Positions 1 through 7,316 are shown, numbered from the stretch's first letter. The stretch: DNA of 12,466 nt from Betaproteobacteria bacterium (GCA_947499755.1 CANMPU010000008.1:1-12466); one strand, 5' to 3'. Translations and numbers: made by a program. Notes: generated from the sequence alone by a model not told the origin.

Positions 1-949
1 TTTCTCGTCCTCTATGGCTTGCTTTTCTTGATTACGTTTACGTAGCGCTAATTCGTATAATCGAGACTTTAACATAGCCAACGCTTCCGCTTTGTTGCGA
101 TGTTGTGAACGGTCATTCTGACATTGAACCACGATGCCAGACGGGGCATGGGTGATTCTGACCGCAGAGTCCGTTTTGTTAATATGCTGTCCGCCAGCGC
201 CAGACGCTCTGTAGGTATCAATGCGCAAATCTGCGGGGTTGATATCTATTTCGATAGATTCGTCTACTTCTGGATAAACGAAGACGCTTGCAAATGAGGT
301 GTGGCGACGGTTACCAGAATCGAAAGGGGATTTACGCACCAAACGGTGTACACCAGATTCGGTGCGTAGCATCCCATACGCATACTCGCCACTTATTTTC
401 AACGTCGCATTTTTGATGCCAGCAACATCCCCTGGAGATTCTTCCAAAATCTCAACAGTGAAAGTCTGTCGTTCGCAATAGAGTATGTACATACGCTCTA
501 ACATTTGCGCCCAGTCTTGCGCCTCTGTTCCGCCAGAGCCCGATTGAATATCCACAAAACAATTGTTCGGGTCCATCGGGTTGGAAAACATTCGTTTGAA
601 CTCAATATCTTCGACAATCTTCTCTAAGTGACGTACTTCAAGTGCTATGGTTTCTAGCATGCTGTCGTCATTCTCATCTTTAGCTAAGACGAATAATTCC
701 TGTGTTTCGATAAATTGTTTTTCGAGTTTTTCTAAGGGGATGACTGTACTTCCCAGCAATTTTCGTTCCCTATTTAATTCTTGAGATCGCTTTTGATCGC
801 GCCAAATATCCGGATCCTCCAAGAGAGTCGAAATCTCCGCTAAACGAGTTGTTTTCCCGTCAAAGTCAAAGATACCTCCGTAAATCAGACCTTAAATTTG
901 CGATGTGTTGTAGTGTGGTGGAAATGCTGTTTAAGCGATCTGCGTCCAT
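1..949 (-). CDS. prfB: Peptide chain release factor 2 (RF2), programmed +1 frameshift, 3' end off window
   Basis: RF2 recognises UGA and UAA stop codons and triggers peptide release on the ribosome. The ATG at 949-947 opens a 27-codon leader frame ([10 protein letters not shown]...RRYL) ending at TGA 868-866. The protein continues in the +1 frame from GAC at 867-865 ([13 protein letters not shown]...) without a stop to base 1, so the CDS is a join of 949-869 and 867-1. About 316 residues are visible; the family is about 365 long, so roughly 50 C-terminal residues lie outside. The stop-codon-reading tripeptide SPF (bases 330-322, in [15 protein letters not shown]) marks RF2 rather than RF1, and the catalytic GGQ (bases 195-187, in [19 protein letters not shown]) is intact. 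A weak CAGGG lies upstream of the start. The gene follows ccmI on the same strand across 99 bases. Regulation is by the autogenous frameshift: low RF2 makes ribosomes pause at TGA and shift. Confidence 0.97.
865..879 (-). promoter_or_regulatory. RF2 programmed +1 frameshift site
   Basis: Read on the minus strand the site is GGAGG TAT CTT TGA C. The internal Shine-Dalgarno-like GGAGG (879-875) is separated by TAT from the slippery CTT codon (871-869), which is followed by the in-frame stop TGA (868-866) and C. Spacing matches the Escherichia coli prfB element (AGGGGG TAT CTT TGA C). Slippage of the CTT-decoding tRNA to TTT puts the ribosome on GAC. Unusually, CTT TGA occurs twice in a row in the zero frame, with a second TGA at 862-860. 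The function follows from the well-studied family; the sequence match is direct. Confidence 0.95.
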
Positions 950-1048
950 TAGGTGCCCTGCGAGTTATCAAAAAAAATAAATAAAAATGCAAAAAATTAG
1001 CGACTAAAAGTATACATCTAAGCAGGAAGGTATTGAGGCCTAGTTTTA
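950..1048 (-). promoter_or_regulatory. AT-rich gap between ccmI and prfB; possible weak prfB promoter
   Basis: This 99-base gap contains a possible -10 hexamer TATACT (minus strand, 1014-1009), which would give a leader of about 55 bases, but no convincing -35 box is seen 16-18 bases upstream. Between it and the prfB start lies a tract made almost only of A and T (966-1000), appearing as several T-runs on the coding strand. A 4-bp TTAG/CTAA hairpin followed by six T is too small to call a terminator. prfB could therefore be reached by readthrough from the ccm operon, by its own promoter, or both. Confidence 0.3.
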
Positions 1049-1912
1049 CTATTTTCCTTTGGGCGAGGCCATGGTTTTCTGGCTAATTAATTGCGCACGC
1101 GCACGTTCAAGTAACATTAGAAGTATTTTTCTGTCTTCGCTGTCCGCAGAAAGCTGATCTTCTACGCGTGTCCAATGATCAATGGCGCCACGATAATCTT
1201 TACTTTGAAATGCCGCCATACCCGCAAGAGAATTGAGTTTGAGATGTTTTGCATCCAGCTTTAGCGCTCCATTAATAATCACTAGCGCCTCCGCTGCTAC
1301 GTTGCCTTCGTTTGCAAGAATGGACGCTTCAGCGTAGTCGGCCGCCACGGCAGTGTCTTGTTTAAGCAGGGCATAGGCCTTAGCGTAGGCTTGCGTCGCT
1401 TGGGGATATTGTTCTAAGACCATGTAGGACTTGCCTAGCATTACCCAACCCTGCGCGTCGTTCGGCTCTTGTTTCAATCTTGTCGCGAGCTTATTAACCA
1501 TGGACTCAATTTGGGTCAACCCGATCTCTTGTTGCTCGAGGTCCGTAGTGTTAGGAAGATGGCCGATCTTCAAATAGATTAACAATGCACATAATGGCAT
1601 TAAGATCACTAGAGAAATGATTAAAACAATGTTGGATGATTGACGCTTGGGCGGTTCAATTTCTGTCGCGTCAGACGATTCAGTAAGTAGCCGCTGGCCT
1701 AACTCATCCCGTGCTTCAATATATTGTGCGTGTTGTAGTACACCTGTCGCCTTATCTACGTCTAATTCGGCCAGCTGTTCTCGATAGAGATCGATATTTG
1801 TCATACCCGCGCGCGTGCTGCTCGAAATTGCACGGGTTCTCAATAAAGGCGTCACGACGAACGCTAGTGCAATAGCGATTAAAACGCTAATTAGTATCCA
1901 AAATAAAGTCAT
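1049..1912 (-). CDS. ccmI: Cytochrome c maturation protein CcmI (CycH), TPR protein
   Basis: CcmI is the apocytochrome c chaperone of the System I heme ligation complex; it holds the C-terminus of unfolded apocytochrome in the periplasm and presents it to CcmF/CcmH. The 287-residue product has the expected plan: TM helix at about 4-24, a cytoplasmic loop with the family-typical DLYREQLAELD (41-51), a second TM at about 94-115, then a periplasmic region of TPR-like helices (about 133-255, for example NDAQGWVMLGKSYMVLEQY) and a short lysine-containing tail. It is shorter than some CcmI proteins, which exceed 400 residues, but both TM segments and the TPR region are present. Its start overlaps the ccmH stop by 4 bases (ATGA, 1909-1912), implying translational coupling. 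It is the last ccm gene; prfB follows. Confidence 0.93.
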   Translation of the reverse strand: MTLFWILISVLIAIALAFVVTPLLRTRAISSSTRAGMTNIDLYREQLAELDVDKATGVLQHAQYIEARDELGQRLLTESSDATEIEPPKRQSSNIVLIISLVILMPLCALLIYLKIGHLPNTTDLEQQEIGLTQIESMVNKLATRLKQEPNDAQGWVMLGKSYMVLEQYPQATQAYAKAYALLKQDTAVAADYAEASILANEGNVAAEALVIINGALKLDAKHLKLNSLAGMAAFQSKDYRGAIDHWTRVEDQLSADSEDRKILLMLLERARAQLISQKTMASPKGK

Positions 1913-2370
1913 CGACGTTCGTTATCAGCGCCTAGCAGTTCAGCGAGTCGGCGTGTATCGTTTTCAGCGAGAGGTACGCCTACCACTTTTTTTGCGCGCT
2001 GTCTTAAATGGACAAACAGGAAAACCAAACCTACGACTAATAATATAAATGGACCAAACCACAGTGCTATTGTTGATACTCGTAGTGCTGGTTTAAAGCG
2101 CACGAATTCGCCGTAACGTTGCACCATGAAATTTACGATCTCCTCGTCACTCATGCCGGCTTTAATTTTATCGCGCATTTCAGCGCGAAGATCTATCGCG
2201 AGATTAGCGTGCGAATCAGCGAGAGATTCATTTTGACAAACCAGGCAACGTAAATCCTGCGCAAGATCCAAGACGTGCTTCTCTAGCACTGCATCGTGGG
2301 CGAATGGTTGTGCTTCCTTTGCGCAAACCTCAAACGCGATTAGCGTTGCGAAAACGAGTATCCACTTCAT
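1909..2370 (-). CDS. ccmH: Cytochrome c maturation protein CcmH (CcmL/CycL type)
   Basis: CcmH is a membrane-anchored periplasmic thiol-disulfide protein that acts on the CXXCH cysteines of apocytochrome c together with CcmG, and is part of the heme ligation complex with CcmF and CcmI. The 153-residue product has a signal peptide (1-17, MKWILVFATLIAFEVCA), the hallmark LRCLVCQN motif with Cys42 and Cys45, the helical region with SLADSHANLAIDLR (49-62), the conserved MVQRYGEFVRFKP stretch (82-94) and one C-terminal TM helix (about 102-121). It is the short form, without the fused TPR domain of Escherichia coli CcmH; that part is the separate ccmI gene here. It overlaps ccmG upstream (2367-2370) and ccmI downstream (1909-1912) by ATGA. 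Confidence 0.95.
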   Translation of the reverse strand: MKWILVFATLIAFEVCAKEAQPFAHDAVLEKHVLDLAQDLRCLVCQNESLADSHANLAIDLRAEMRDKIKAGMSDEEIVNFMVQRYGEFVRFKPALRVSTIALWFGPFILLVVGLVFLFVHLRQRAKKVVGVPLAENDTRRLAELLGADNERR

Positions 2371-2891
2371 TGTTGCAGTTCCGTGATTAACGGAAGGATA
2401 CGATCCTTAAGGCCTTGTGGGGTCATCGGGCCTATTTGTTTATAGCGTATGACTCCTAATCGGTCGATGAGATAGGTTTCAGGAACGCCGTAGACCCCAT
2501 ACTCGATTCCGATTCTACCGTCGCTATCCGAGATCGTCGCCACGTACGGATTTCCTTGGCGCGCTAGCCAATCCAACGCTGCGCCGCGCTGGTCTTTATA
2601 GTTCATTCCGTAAAGAGGCACTTTGCCGCTGCGAGATAATTCCAGTAGCAGTGGATGTTCTTCGGCGCATGACGTGCACCATGAGGCCCACACATTTAGT
2701 AGCCATATTTGCCCTTTGAGGTCAGTTGGCGCAAGACGTTTATTTGGGTCGTCCAGTAATGGTAAATTAAAGCTTGGTGCCGTTTTTCCAACTAAGGGTG
2801 ATGGGATTTCGTGCGGATTCCTTGTTAGACCGATAGCCAAAAAGACGACCAAGATCAGAAACAGAACTACGGGAAAAAGAAATTTATTCAC
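2367..2891 (-). CDS. ccmG: Thiol:disulfide interchange protein CcmG (DsbE)
   Basis: CcmG is a membrane-tethered thioredoxin-fold protein that passes reducing equivalents from DsbD/CcdA-type proteins towards apocytochrome c or CcmH in the periplasm. The 174-residue product has an N-terminal TM anchor (about 4-22), the family segment PSPLVGKTAPSFNLP (30-44), the active site WASWCTSC with Cys72 and Cys75, and the cis-proline loop GVPETYLID (135-143, Pro137). The length is normal for DsbE. The dipeptide between the cysteines is Thr-Ser, whereas CcmG proteins usually have a proline there (for example WCPTC), which may alter the redox potential. It overlaps ccmF by ATGA (2888-2891) and ccmH by ATGA (2367-2370). 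Confidence 0.95.
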   Translation of the reverse strand: MNKFLFPVVLFLILVVFLAIGLTRNPHEIPSPLVGKTAPSFNLPLLDDPNKRLAPTDLKGQIWLLNVWASWCTSCAEEHPLLLELSRSGKVPLYGMNYKDQRGAALDWLARQGNPYVATISDSDGRIGIEYGVYGVPETYLIDRLGVIRYKQIGPMTPQGLKDRILPLITELQQ

Positions 2892-4876
2892 GAACCGTTA
2901 GGGTCAGGGGCGGCTAGTTGAGTAACGACAGCTTGCTTGCGACGTGCGAACCGATAGCGGTGATCGAAGGTCGCGATCAAACCACCCAATGCCATTATGA
3001 AGAACCCGCCCCATATCCATCGTATCAAGGGTTTGTAATAAACGCGCACACTCCAAGCACCACCGTCCAAAGGCTCACCTAAGGAAACGTATAAATCACG
3101 AAAAATTCCGGTATCAATCGCTGCCTCCGTCATCGCCATATCTGAAGTTTGGTAAATTCGTTTCTCTGGGTATAGAACAGACGCCAACACCCCATTGTTG
3201 TAAACATTAAACGATCCTCGGCGTGCTTTGTAGTTGGGCCCGGGTACCTCGCTTACGCCATTAAATTGAAATGCGTATGCGCCGACTGTCACGCGCTCCC
3301 CAATCTCCATGCGTACGTCCTTTTGTGTTTCGTAACCTTTAACAATGGTAACGCCGAGTATAAAAATCGCAACGCCTAGGTGCGCGAATTGCATTCCATA
3401 ATAACTCGCCGGTTGTTTGGCGATGCGCGTCAGAATACTTTTGAATTCACCGAATAGCTGGATACGGTCATTTAGGTTTATTACGCCAGAAAAAATAACC
3501 CAGGTAGCCAACAGCAGGCCGAGCGCAATAAGCGGTCTCCAATTACCAAGTATAAAAGGCAAGACTAACGCGCTAACGATACTAGCGTAAAATGCCCAGC
3601 GCAAACGAACGACCAAATCCGGAACGCTCGCTTTTTTCCAGTGCGCCATTGGACCAATCGCCATCAAAAACACCGCAGGGACGAGTAGTGGGACAAAAAT
3701 CAGGTTAAAGTAGGGTGGGCCTACCGATATTTTCCCTAGGCCTAACACGTCGTGCAGCAGAGGATAAAGTGTGCCAAATAAAACCGATGCCGCAGCAGTA
3801 ATGAGTAATACATTATTGCAGAGTAACAAGGTCTCTCTGGAGACTAAGTCAAACTTGCCTCCCAGACCGATACGCGGCGCGCGCCACGCAAAAAGCAACA
3901 AAGAACTTCCGATAACGCAACTCAGAAACACAAGTATAAACACGCCGCGTTTCGGGTCGGTTGCAAATGCGTGTACTGAAGTCAAAACGCCAGATCTAAC
4001 AAGAAAGGTGCCTAAAAGGCTCAACGAAAATGCAGTAATCGCGAGTAGTACCGTCCAGCTTTTAAAACACCCGCGCTTTTCCGTTACAGCAAGAGAGTGT
4101 ATTAACGCGGTGCCGACCAACCAAGGCATGAACGACGCATTTTCAACTGGATCCCAAAACCACCAGCCGCCCCAACCGAGTTCGTAATACGCCCAACCGC
4201 TACCGAGCATGATTCCTAAAGTGAGAAAAACCCATGCGGCAGTAGTCCATGGTCGCGACCAACGCGCCCAGGTTGCATCAAGACGAGCGCTCAGCAGGGC
4301 GGCAATCGCAAATGCGAACGCGACCGAGAAGCCGACATAGCCCATATAAAGGATAGGCGGGTGTATCACCATGCCAGGGTCTTGCAACAGGGGATTTAAA
4401 TCGTTGCCTTCCAGCGGCGCGGGGAAAAGGCGCTGGAAAGGATTGGATGCAAATAATATAAAGATTAGAAATCCAACACTGATTATTCCCATGACGCCGA
4501 GGACGCGCGCTACAATTTCTTCGGGTAAATGTTGGCTAAAAAGTGTAACAGCGACGCTCCAAACTGAGAGTATCAATACCCAAAGTAGCATCGATCCTTC
4601 GTGGGAACCCCACGTCGCGGCGAAACGATAGGCCAGTGGTAAATGAGAGTTGGAATTTGCCGCTACGTTGAGAACGGAGAAATCGCTATTTACAAATGAG
4701 GTCGTTAAACAAGCAAAGGCGATTGCGACAAAAACAAATTGCCCTTGCGCGATAGGGCGTGCGGTCGCTATCCATGCGGCGTTGCGACGTGCGGCGCCGA
4801 ATAAGGGCAAACTACCCTGCGCCAACGCCAACACCAGGGCAAGAATTAACGCAAAATGACCGATTTCTGGAACCAT
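2888..4876 (-). CDS. ccmF: Cytochrome c heme lyase subunit CcmF
   Basis: CcmF is the large inner-membrane subunit that receives heme from holo-CcmE and attaches it to apocytochrome c. The 662-residue product has the length and many hydrophobic helices of the family. The tryptophan-rich WWD heme-handling segment is at 233-251 (GWGGWWFWDPVENASFMPW). Histidines at 172 (MVIHPPILYMGY), 260, 302 (SVHAFATDP) and 499 (QFAHLG) match the four functionally important CcmF histidines. The C-terminus has the usual periplasmic loop (about 515-615) and a last TM (about 617-636). The start lies 8 bases after the ccmE stop and the end overlaps ccmG by ATGA. It would be the direct partner of the unusual CcmE-OmpA fusion encoded just upstream. 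Confidence 0.97.
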   Translation of the reverse strand: MVPEIGHFALILALVLALAQGSLPLFGAARRNAAWIATARPIAQGQFVFVAIAFACLTTSFVNSDFSVLNVAANSNSHLPLAYRFAATWGSHEGSMLLWVLILSVWSVAVTLFSQHLPEEIVARVLGVMGIISVGFLIFILFASNPFQRLFPAPLEGNDLNPLLQDPGMVIHPPILYMGYVGFSVAFAFAIAALLSARLDATWARWSRPWTTAAWVFLTLGIMLGSGWAYYELGWGGWWFWDPVENASFMPWLVGTALIHSLAVTEKRGCFKSWTVLLAITAFSLSLLGTFLVRSGVLTSVHAFATDPKRGVFILVFLSCVIGSSLLLFAWRAPRIGLGGKFDLVSRETLLLCNNVLLITAAASVLFGTLYPLLHDVLGLGKISVGPPYFNLIFVPLLVPAVFLMAIGPMAHWKKASVPDLVVRLRWAFYASIVSALVLPFILGNWRPLIALGLLLATWVIFSGVINLNDRIQLFGEFKSILTRIAKQPASYYGMQFAHLGVAIFILGVTIVKGYETQKDVRMEIGERVTVGAYAFQFNGVSEVPGPNYKARRGSFNVYNNGVLASVLYPEKRIYQTSDMAMTEAAIDTGIFRDLYVSLGEPLDGGAWSVRVYYKPLIRWIWGGFFIMALGGLIATFDHRYRFARRKQAVVTQLAAPDPNGS

Positions 4877-4884
4877 ACGGGATA

Positions 4885-5727
4885 CTACTGTTCGCCTTCA
4901 ACCGATACTTCTACACGGCGATCGGGCTGCAGGCACTCACTGAGCGCTTTGCCTTTCATGCCCTTGCATTCACTTGGTGTTGTCTTGGGTTCCGATTCCC
5001 CTTTACCGCTTGCCACGATGGGGTTGGCAATGCCCTTACTTTCCAAATAACTTTTAACTGCGTTGGCGCGCCGCTCAGAAAGTTTTTGGTTAAAACGAGT
5101 ACTACTGCGGTAGTCGGGGTGGCCGGTCACCATAATGACTTTGAAATTAACGCCGTCAAGACTTTGGGAGAGGCTATCCAATTTTTCCATGCCTTCTGAT
5201 TTGAGCACAGATTTGTTGGTGTCGAATAATGCATCCGCCGTCAATTCTATTTTTTTCCGGGCCATTTTCGCCGGCGCCTCTTTATTCATTGTGGGTGTGG
5301 ATTGTGACCGTGCCTGTTCCAAAGCGTGTGCCGCTTCTGGCGGCATGTAATTTTCATCGTGCTTAGCTAAAACCTCATCCGCGCGAAATACGCCGTTGGC
5401 CTCCATATGACCTTGCGCGACTACCCCTTTTCCTTCTTTAAATAGATCGGGCAATATCCCAGAATAAACGACGGGTACGCTCTGCGCCATGTCGGTGACG
5501 ACAAAACGCACGCTTAATCCATCTTTCCCGCGTTCTAAGCTGCCTGTGGTCACTAAGCCTCCCACGCGAAAACTACGCCCCAGAGGGGCTTCGTGCGCCG
5601 CGATTTGTGAAGGCGTAAAAAAAAACACCAAGTTATTGCGGAAGGCATTGACCACTAATGCGGTGACCACACCGATGACGGCGAGTCCGCCGACTATAAA
5701 AATCATTTTTTTATGACGTGGTTTCAT
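4885..5727 (-). CDS. ccmE: Heme chaperone CcmE fused to a C-terminal OmpA-like peptidoglycan-binding domain
   Basis: CcmE binds heme covalently in the periplasm and carries it from CcmC/CcmD to CcmF. Residues 1-131 look like a complete CcmE: cytoplasmic basic start and TM anchor (about 8-29), the FFFTPSQI stretch (35-42), the beta-barrel core with RVGGLV (54-59) and the heme motif HDENYMPPE (123-131), with His123 as predicted covalent attachment site and Tyr127 as likely ligand. CcmE normally ends about 20-30 residues later, near 150 in total. Here a polar linker (about 132-158) leads into an OmpA C-terminal domain (about 159-278) with [35 protein letters not shown] and [12 protein letters not shown]. 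Asp205 and Arg220 match in spacing the diaminopimelate-binding pair of OmpA domains. The frame is open throughout. The start overlaps ccmD by 17 bases; ccmF starts 8 bases after the stop. Confidence 0.95.
   Translation of the reverse strand: MKPRHKKMIFIVGGLAVIGVVTALVVNAFRNNLVFFFTPSQIAAHEAPLGRSFRVGGLVTTGSLERGKDGLSVRFVVTDMAQSVPVVYSGILPDLFKEGKGVVAQGHMEANGVFRADEVLAKHDENYMPPEAAHALEQARSQSTPTMNKEAPAKMARKKIELTADALFDTNKSVLKSEGMEKLDSLSQSLDGVNFKVIMVTGHPDYRSSTRFNQKLSERRANAVKSYLESKGIANPIVASGKGESEPKTTPSECKGMKGKALSECLQPDRRVEVSVEGEQ
4894..5253 (-). other. OmpA-like domain within the ccmE fusion
   Basis: Codons of residues about 159-278 encode the extra domain. Visible OmpA-C hallmarks are the first-strand [14 protein letters not shown] (166-179), the signature VTGHPD...[17 protein letters not shown] (200-228), SGKGESEP (240-247), and the closing [14 protein letters not shown] (265-278), which closely resembles the end of enterobacterial OmpA. 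Cys254 and Cys265 are placed like the disulfide pair of Escherichia coli OmpA. The usual GHTD is GHPD here, but the aspartate is kept. Peptidoglycan binding is inferred from the family. Confidence 0.93.
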
Positions 5728-5896
5728 TTTGTTTCGCGTTAGCTAGCGCACGAGCCATATTCAGCCGTCTAAGTAGAGTCCGTTTGCGCAAAACGAGACT
5801 GATCATTTCGACAGAGATCGCAAAAGCGGCGAGCCCGTAAGACCCCCACACGTAAAACGCGTAACCACCCATGTTAAAAAAAGCGTGCCAATTCAT
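5711..5896 (-). CDS. ccmD: Heme exporter protein CcmD
   Basis: CcmD is a small single-TM protein that helps CcmC release holo-CcmE in the CcmABCD complex. With the ATG at 5896-5894 it is 61 residues, starting [22 protein letters not shown], the classic CcmD N-terminus of aromatic residues and a tyrosine (Tyr20). A TM helix spans about 12-32 and is followed by a basic tail ([11 protein letters not shown]). A longer reading frame from 5938 exists, but its first 14 codons lie inside the ccmC gene and do not resemble CcmD. The ATGA overlap with the ccmC stop (5893-5896) supports the shorter start. It overlaps the ccmE start by 17 bases. Confidence 0.93.
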   Translation of the reverse strand: MNWHAFFNMGGYAFYVWGSYGLAAFAISVEMISLVLRKRTLLRRLNMARALANAKQNETTS

Positions 5897-6642
5897 TTTA
5901 GCGTTTCCAAAATATCTGTGACCCAGGCGCTGCGGCATTCGCGCTCAAGAATAAGCTGGCGTACGCGAACCAAACTTACGGCAATCGAGTACATCCAGCA
6001 TGCCGCCGCCATAATCAACATGCCAGCAAACATCGTCTGCGCCATGGTTGGTGCCGTGGTCATATTTACGGATGCGCCCTGATGTAAGGTATTCCACCAT
6101 TGCACGGAAAAGTAAACGATAGGAATATTCACTACGCCCACCAATAGGAATACCGCGCCTGCCTTATCACGACGCACGGGATTATCTATGGCGGCTTGCA
6201 ACGAAATGAAGCCTATATAGAGAAACAGTAAGATTAGTTCGGACGTCAACCTGGCATCCCACACCCACCAAGCGCCCCACATCGGCTTACCCCAAAACGA
6301 ACCAGTCCACAGCGCGATAAAGGTAAACATTGCGCCAGTCGGTGCCAACGCCGAAGCCATCATGTGCGAAAGGCGCGTGTTGAATGCTAGCCCCAGAGCA
6401 CAGTACGACGCCATCACCAGATAGATAAACATGGACATCCAGGCCGCTGGAACATGGATGAAAATAATCCGATACGCTTCGCCTTGCTGAAAGTCCGTAG
6501 GGGCAACAAAAAATGAAATGCTCAACCCAAGGCTAAATAGCAATGCGGCGGCAATGGAAAACCATGGCACTAATTTTCCCGCAAGGGGATAAAATGTTAC
6601 CGGCGCCGAGTATTTAAGCCAAATAGATGAGATAGAAGCCAT
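5893..6642 (-). CDS. ccmC: Heme transporter CcmC
   Basis: CcmC presents heme to CcmE in the inner membrane and is required for its covalent loading. The 249-residue product has about six TM helices, the WWD domain at about 117-135 (WGKPMWGAWWVWDARLTSE), and the two conserved heme-ligand histidines His63 (IFIHVPAAWMS) and His187 (WWNTLHQG), offset by three from the Escherichia coli residues. Length is typical. The start at 6642 lies 3 bases after the ccmB stop, and the 3' end overlaps ccmD by ATGA. Confidence 0.97.
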   Translation of the reverse strand: MASISSIWLKYSAPVTFYPLAGKLVPWFSIAAALLFSLGLSISFFVAPTDFQQGEAYRIIFIHVPAAWMSMFIYLVMASYCALGLAFNTRLSHMMASALAPTGAMFTFIALWTGSFWGKPMWGAWWVWDARLTSELILLFLYIGFISLQAAIDNPVRRDKAGAVFLLVGVVNIPIVYFSVQWWNTLHQGASVNMTTAPTMAQTMFAGMLIMAAACWMYSIAVSLVRVRQLILERECRSAWVTDILETLK

Positions 6643-6645
6643 GCT

Positions 6646-7314
6646 TTAGTCTTGTGAGACTCTTAGTGCAGCGGCGATCGCTAACGGACCAAAAAATAAA
6701 GTAAATACAAGAAGCGCGGCCAATAGAGACAAATGCGCTTCCACGCCTTGACCACTTAAACTAGCATCGACCGCACTCGTAGCAAAAATGAGAACGGGCA
6801 TATATAGCGGTAATACTAATAATGCGATTAAGGTGTTCCCACCGCGCAGCCCCAATGTTAACGCAGCACCGATGGCGCCTACCATACCCAAAATCGGCGT
6901 CCCTAAGGCTAACGATATCACGAGTATCCATAAACTGTGGGCGGGCAAGTCAAATTGCAAGCCTAATGCTGGAGCAACCAAAATGATCGGCAGCCCAGAA
7001 ACCAGCCAGTGCGCGAGTATTTTAGCAAGTACCAGCAAAGACAGTGACTGGGGCGCCAATAGAAATTGCTCTAGAGTCCCGTCTTGACAGTCGCTGGAAA
7101 ACAGGCGGTTTAAAGAAAGCAATGAAGTTAACAGAGCCGCAACCCATATAACTCCCGGCGCGATTAAGCGTAATTTATTTATTTCCGGACCCACGCCCAT
7201 TGCGAATAAGCTGGTTATGATCGCAAAAAAGAATAAAGCCGTCAAAATATCTGACCTGCGACGCAGGTAAAGCGTGAGATCTCTGGCAAGCACGGCAAAA
7301 AATACGGAACGCAT
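6646..7314 (-). CDS. ccmB: Heme exporter membrane subunit CcmB
   Basis: CcmB is the membrane subunit that pairs with the ATPase CcmA; the CcmAB unit uses ATP to free heme-loaded CcmE from CcmC/CcmD. The ATG at 7314-7312 gives 222 residues, the normal family length, beginning MRSVFFAVLARDLTLYLRRR. Six hydrophobic segments follow, together with the conserved LLSLNRLFSSDCQDGTLEQ region. An in-frame start at 7482 would add 56 residues but lies within ccmA and gives a non-CcmB, cysteine-rich leader, so it is rejected. An AGGA sequence lies about 11 bases before the chosen start. The gene begins 2 bases after the ccmA stop. Confidence 0.95.
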   Translation of the reverse strand: MRSVFFAVLARDLTLYLRRRSDILTALFFFAIITSLFAMGVGPEINKLRLIAPGVIWVAALLTSLLSLNRLFSSDCQDGTLEQFLLAPQSLSLLVLAKILAHWLVSGLPIILVAPALGLQFDLPAHSLWILVISLALGTPILGMVGAIGAALTLGLRGGNTLIALLVLPLYMPVLIFATSAVDASLSGQGVEAHLSLLAALLVFTLFFGPLAIAAALRVSQD

Positions 7315-7316
7315 GG

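Noticed and set aside
866..949. prfB as a pseudogene broken by an early in-frame TGA
   Set aside because: The TGA sits in the canonical RF2 frameshift element with correct spacing, and the +1 frame is open and fully conserved, so the gene is intact.
990..1007. Small TTAG/CTAA hairpin plus six T as a terminator after ccmI
   Set aside because: A 4-bp AT-rich stem is too weak to support a terminator call.
4759..5199. 146-codon open frame on the plus strand opposite ccmE/ccmF
   Set aside because: It is the complement of two strongly conserved genes, has no recognisable motif and no ribosome-binding site; a shadow frame.
5897..5938. Longer N-terminus for ccmD (14 extra residues)
   Set aside because: It is inside ccmC; the [17 protein letters not shown] start with an ATGA overlap is the typical CcmD start.
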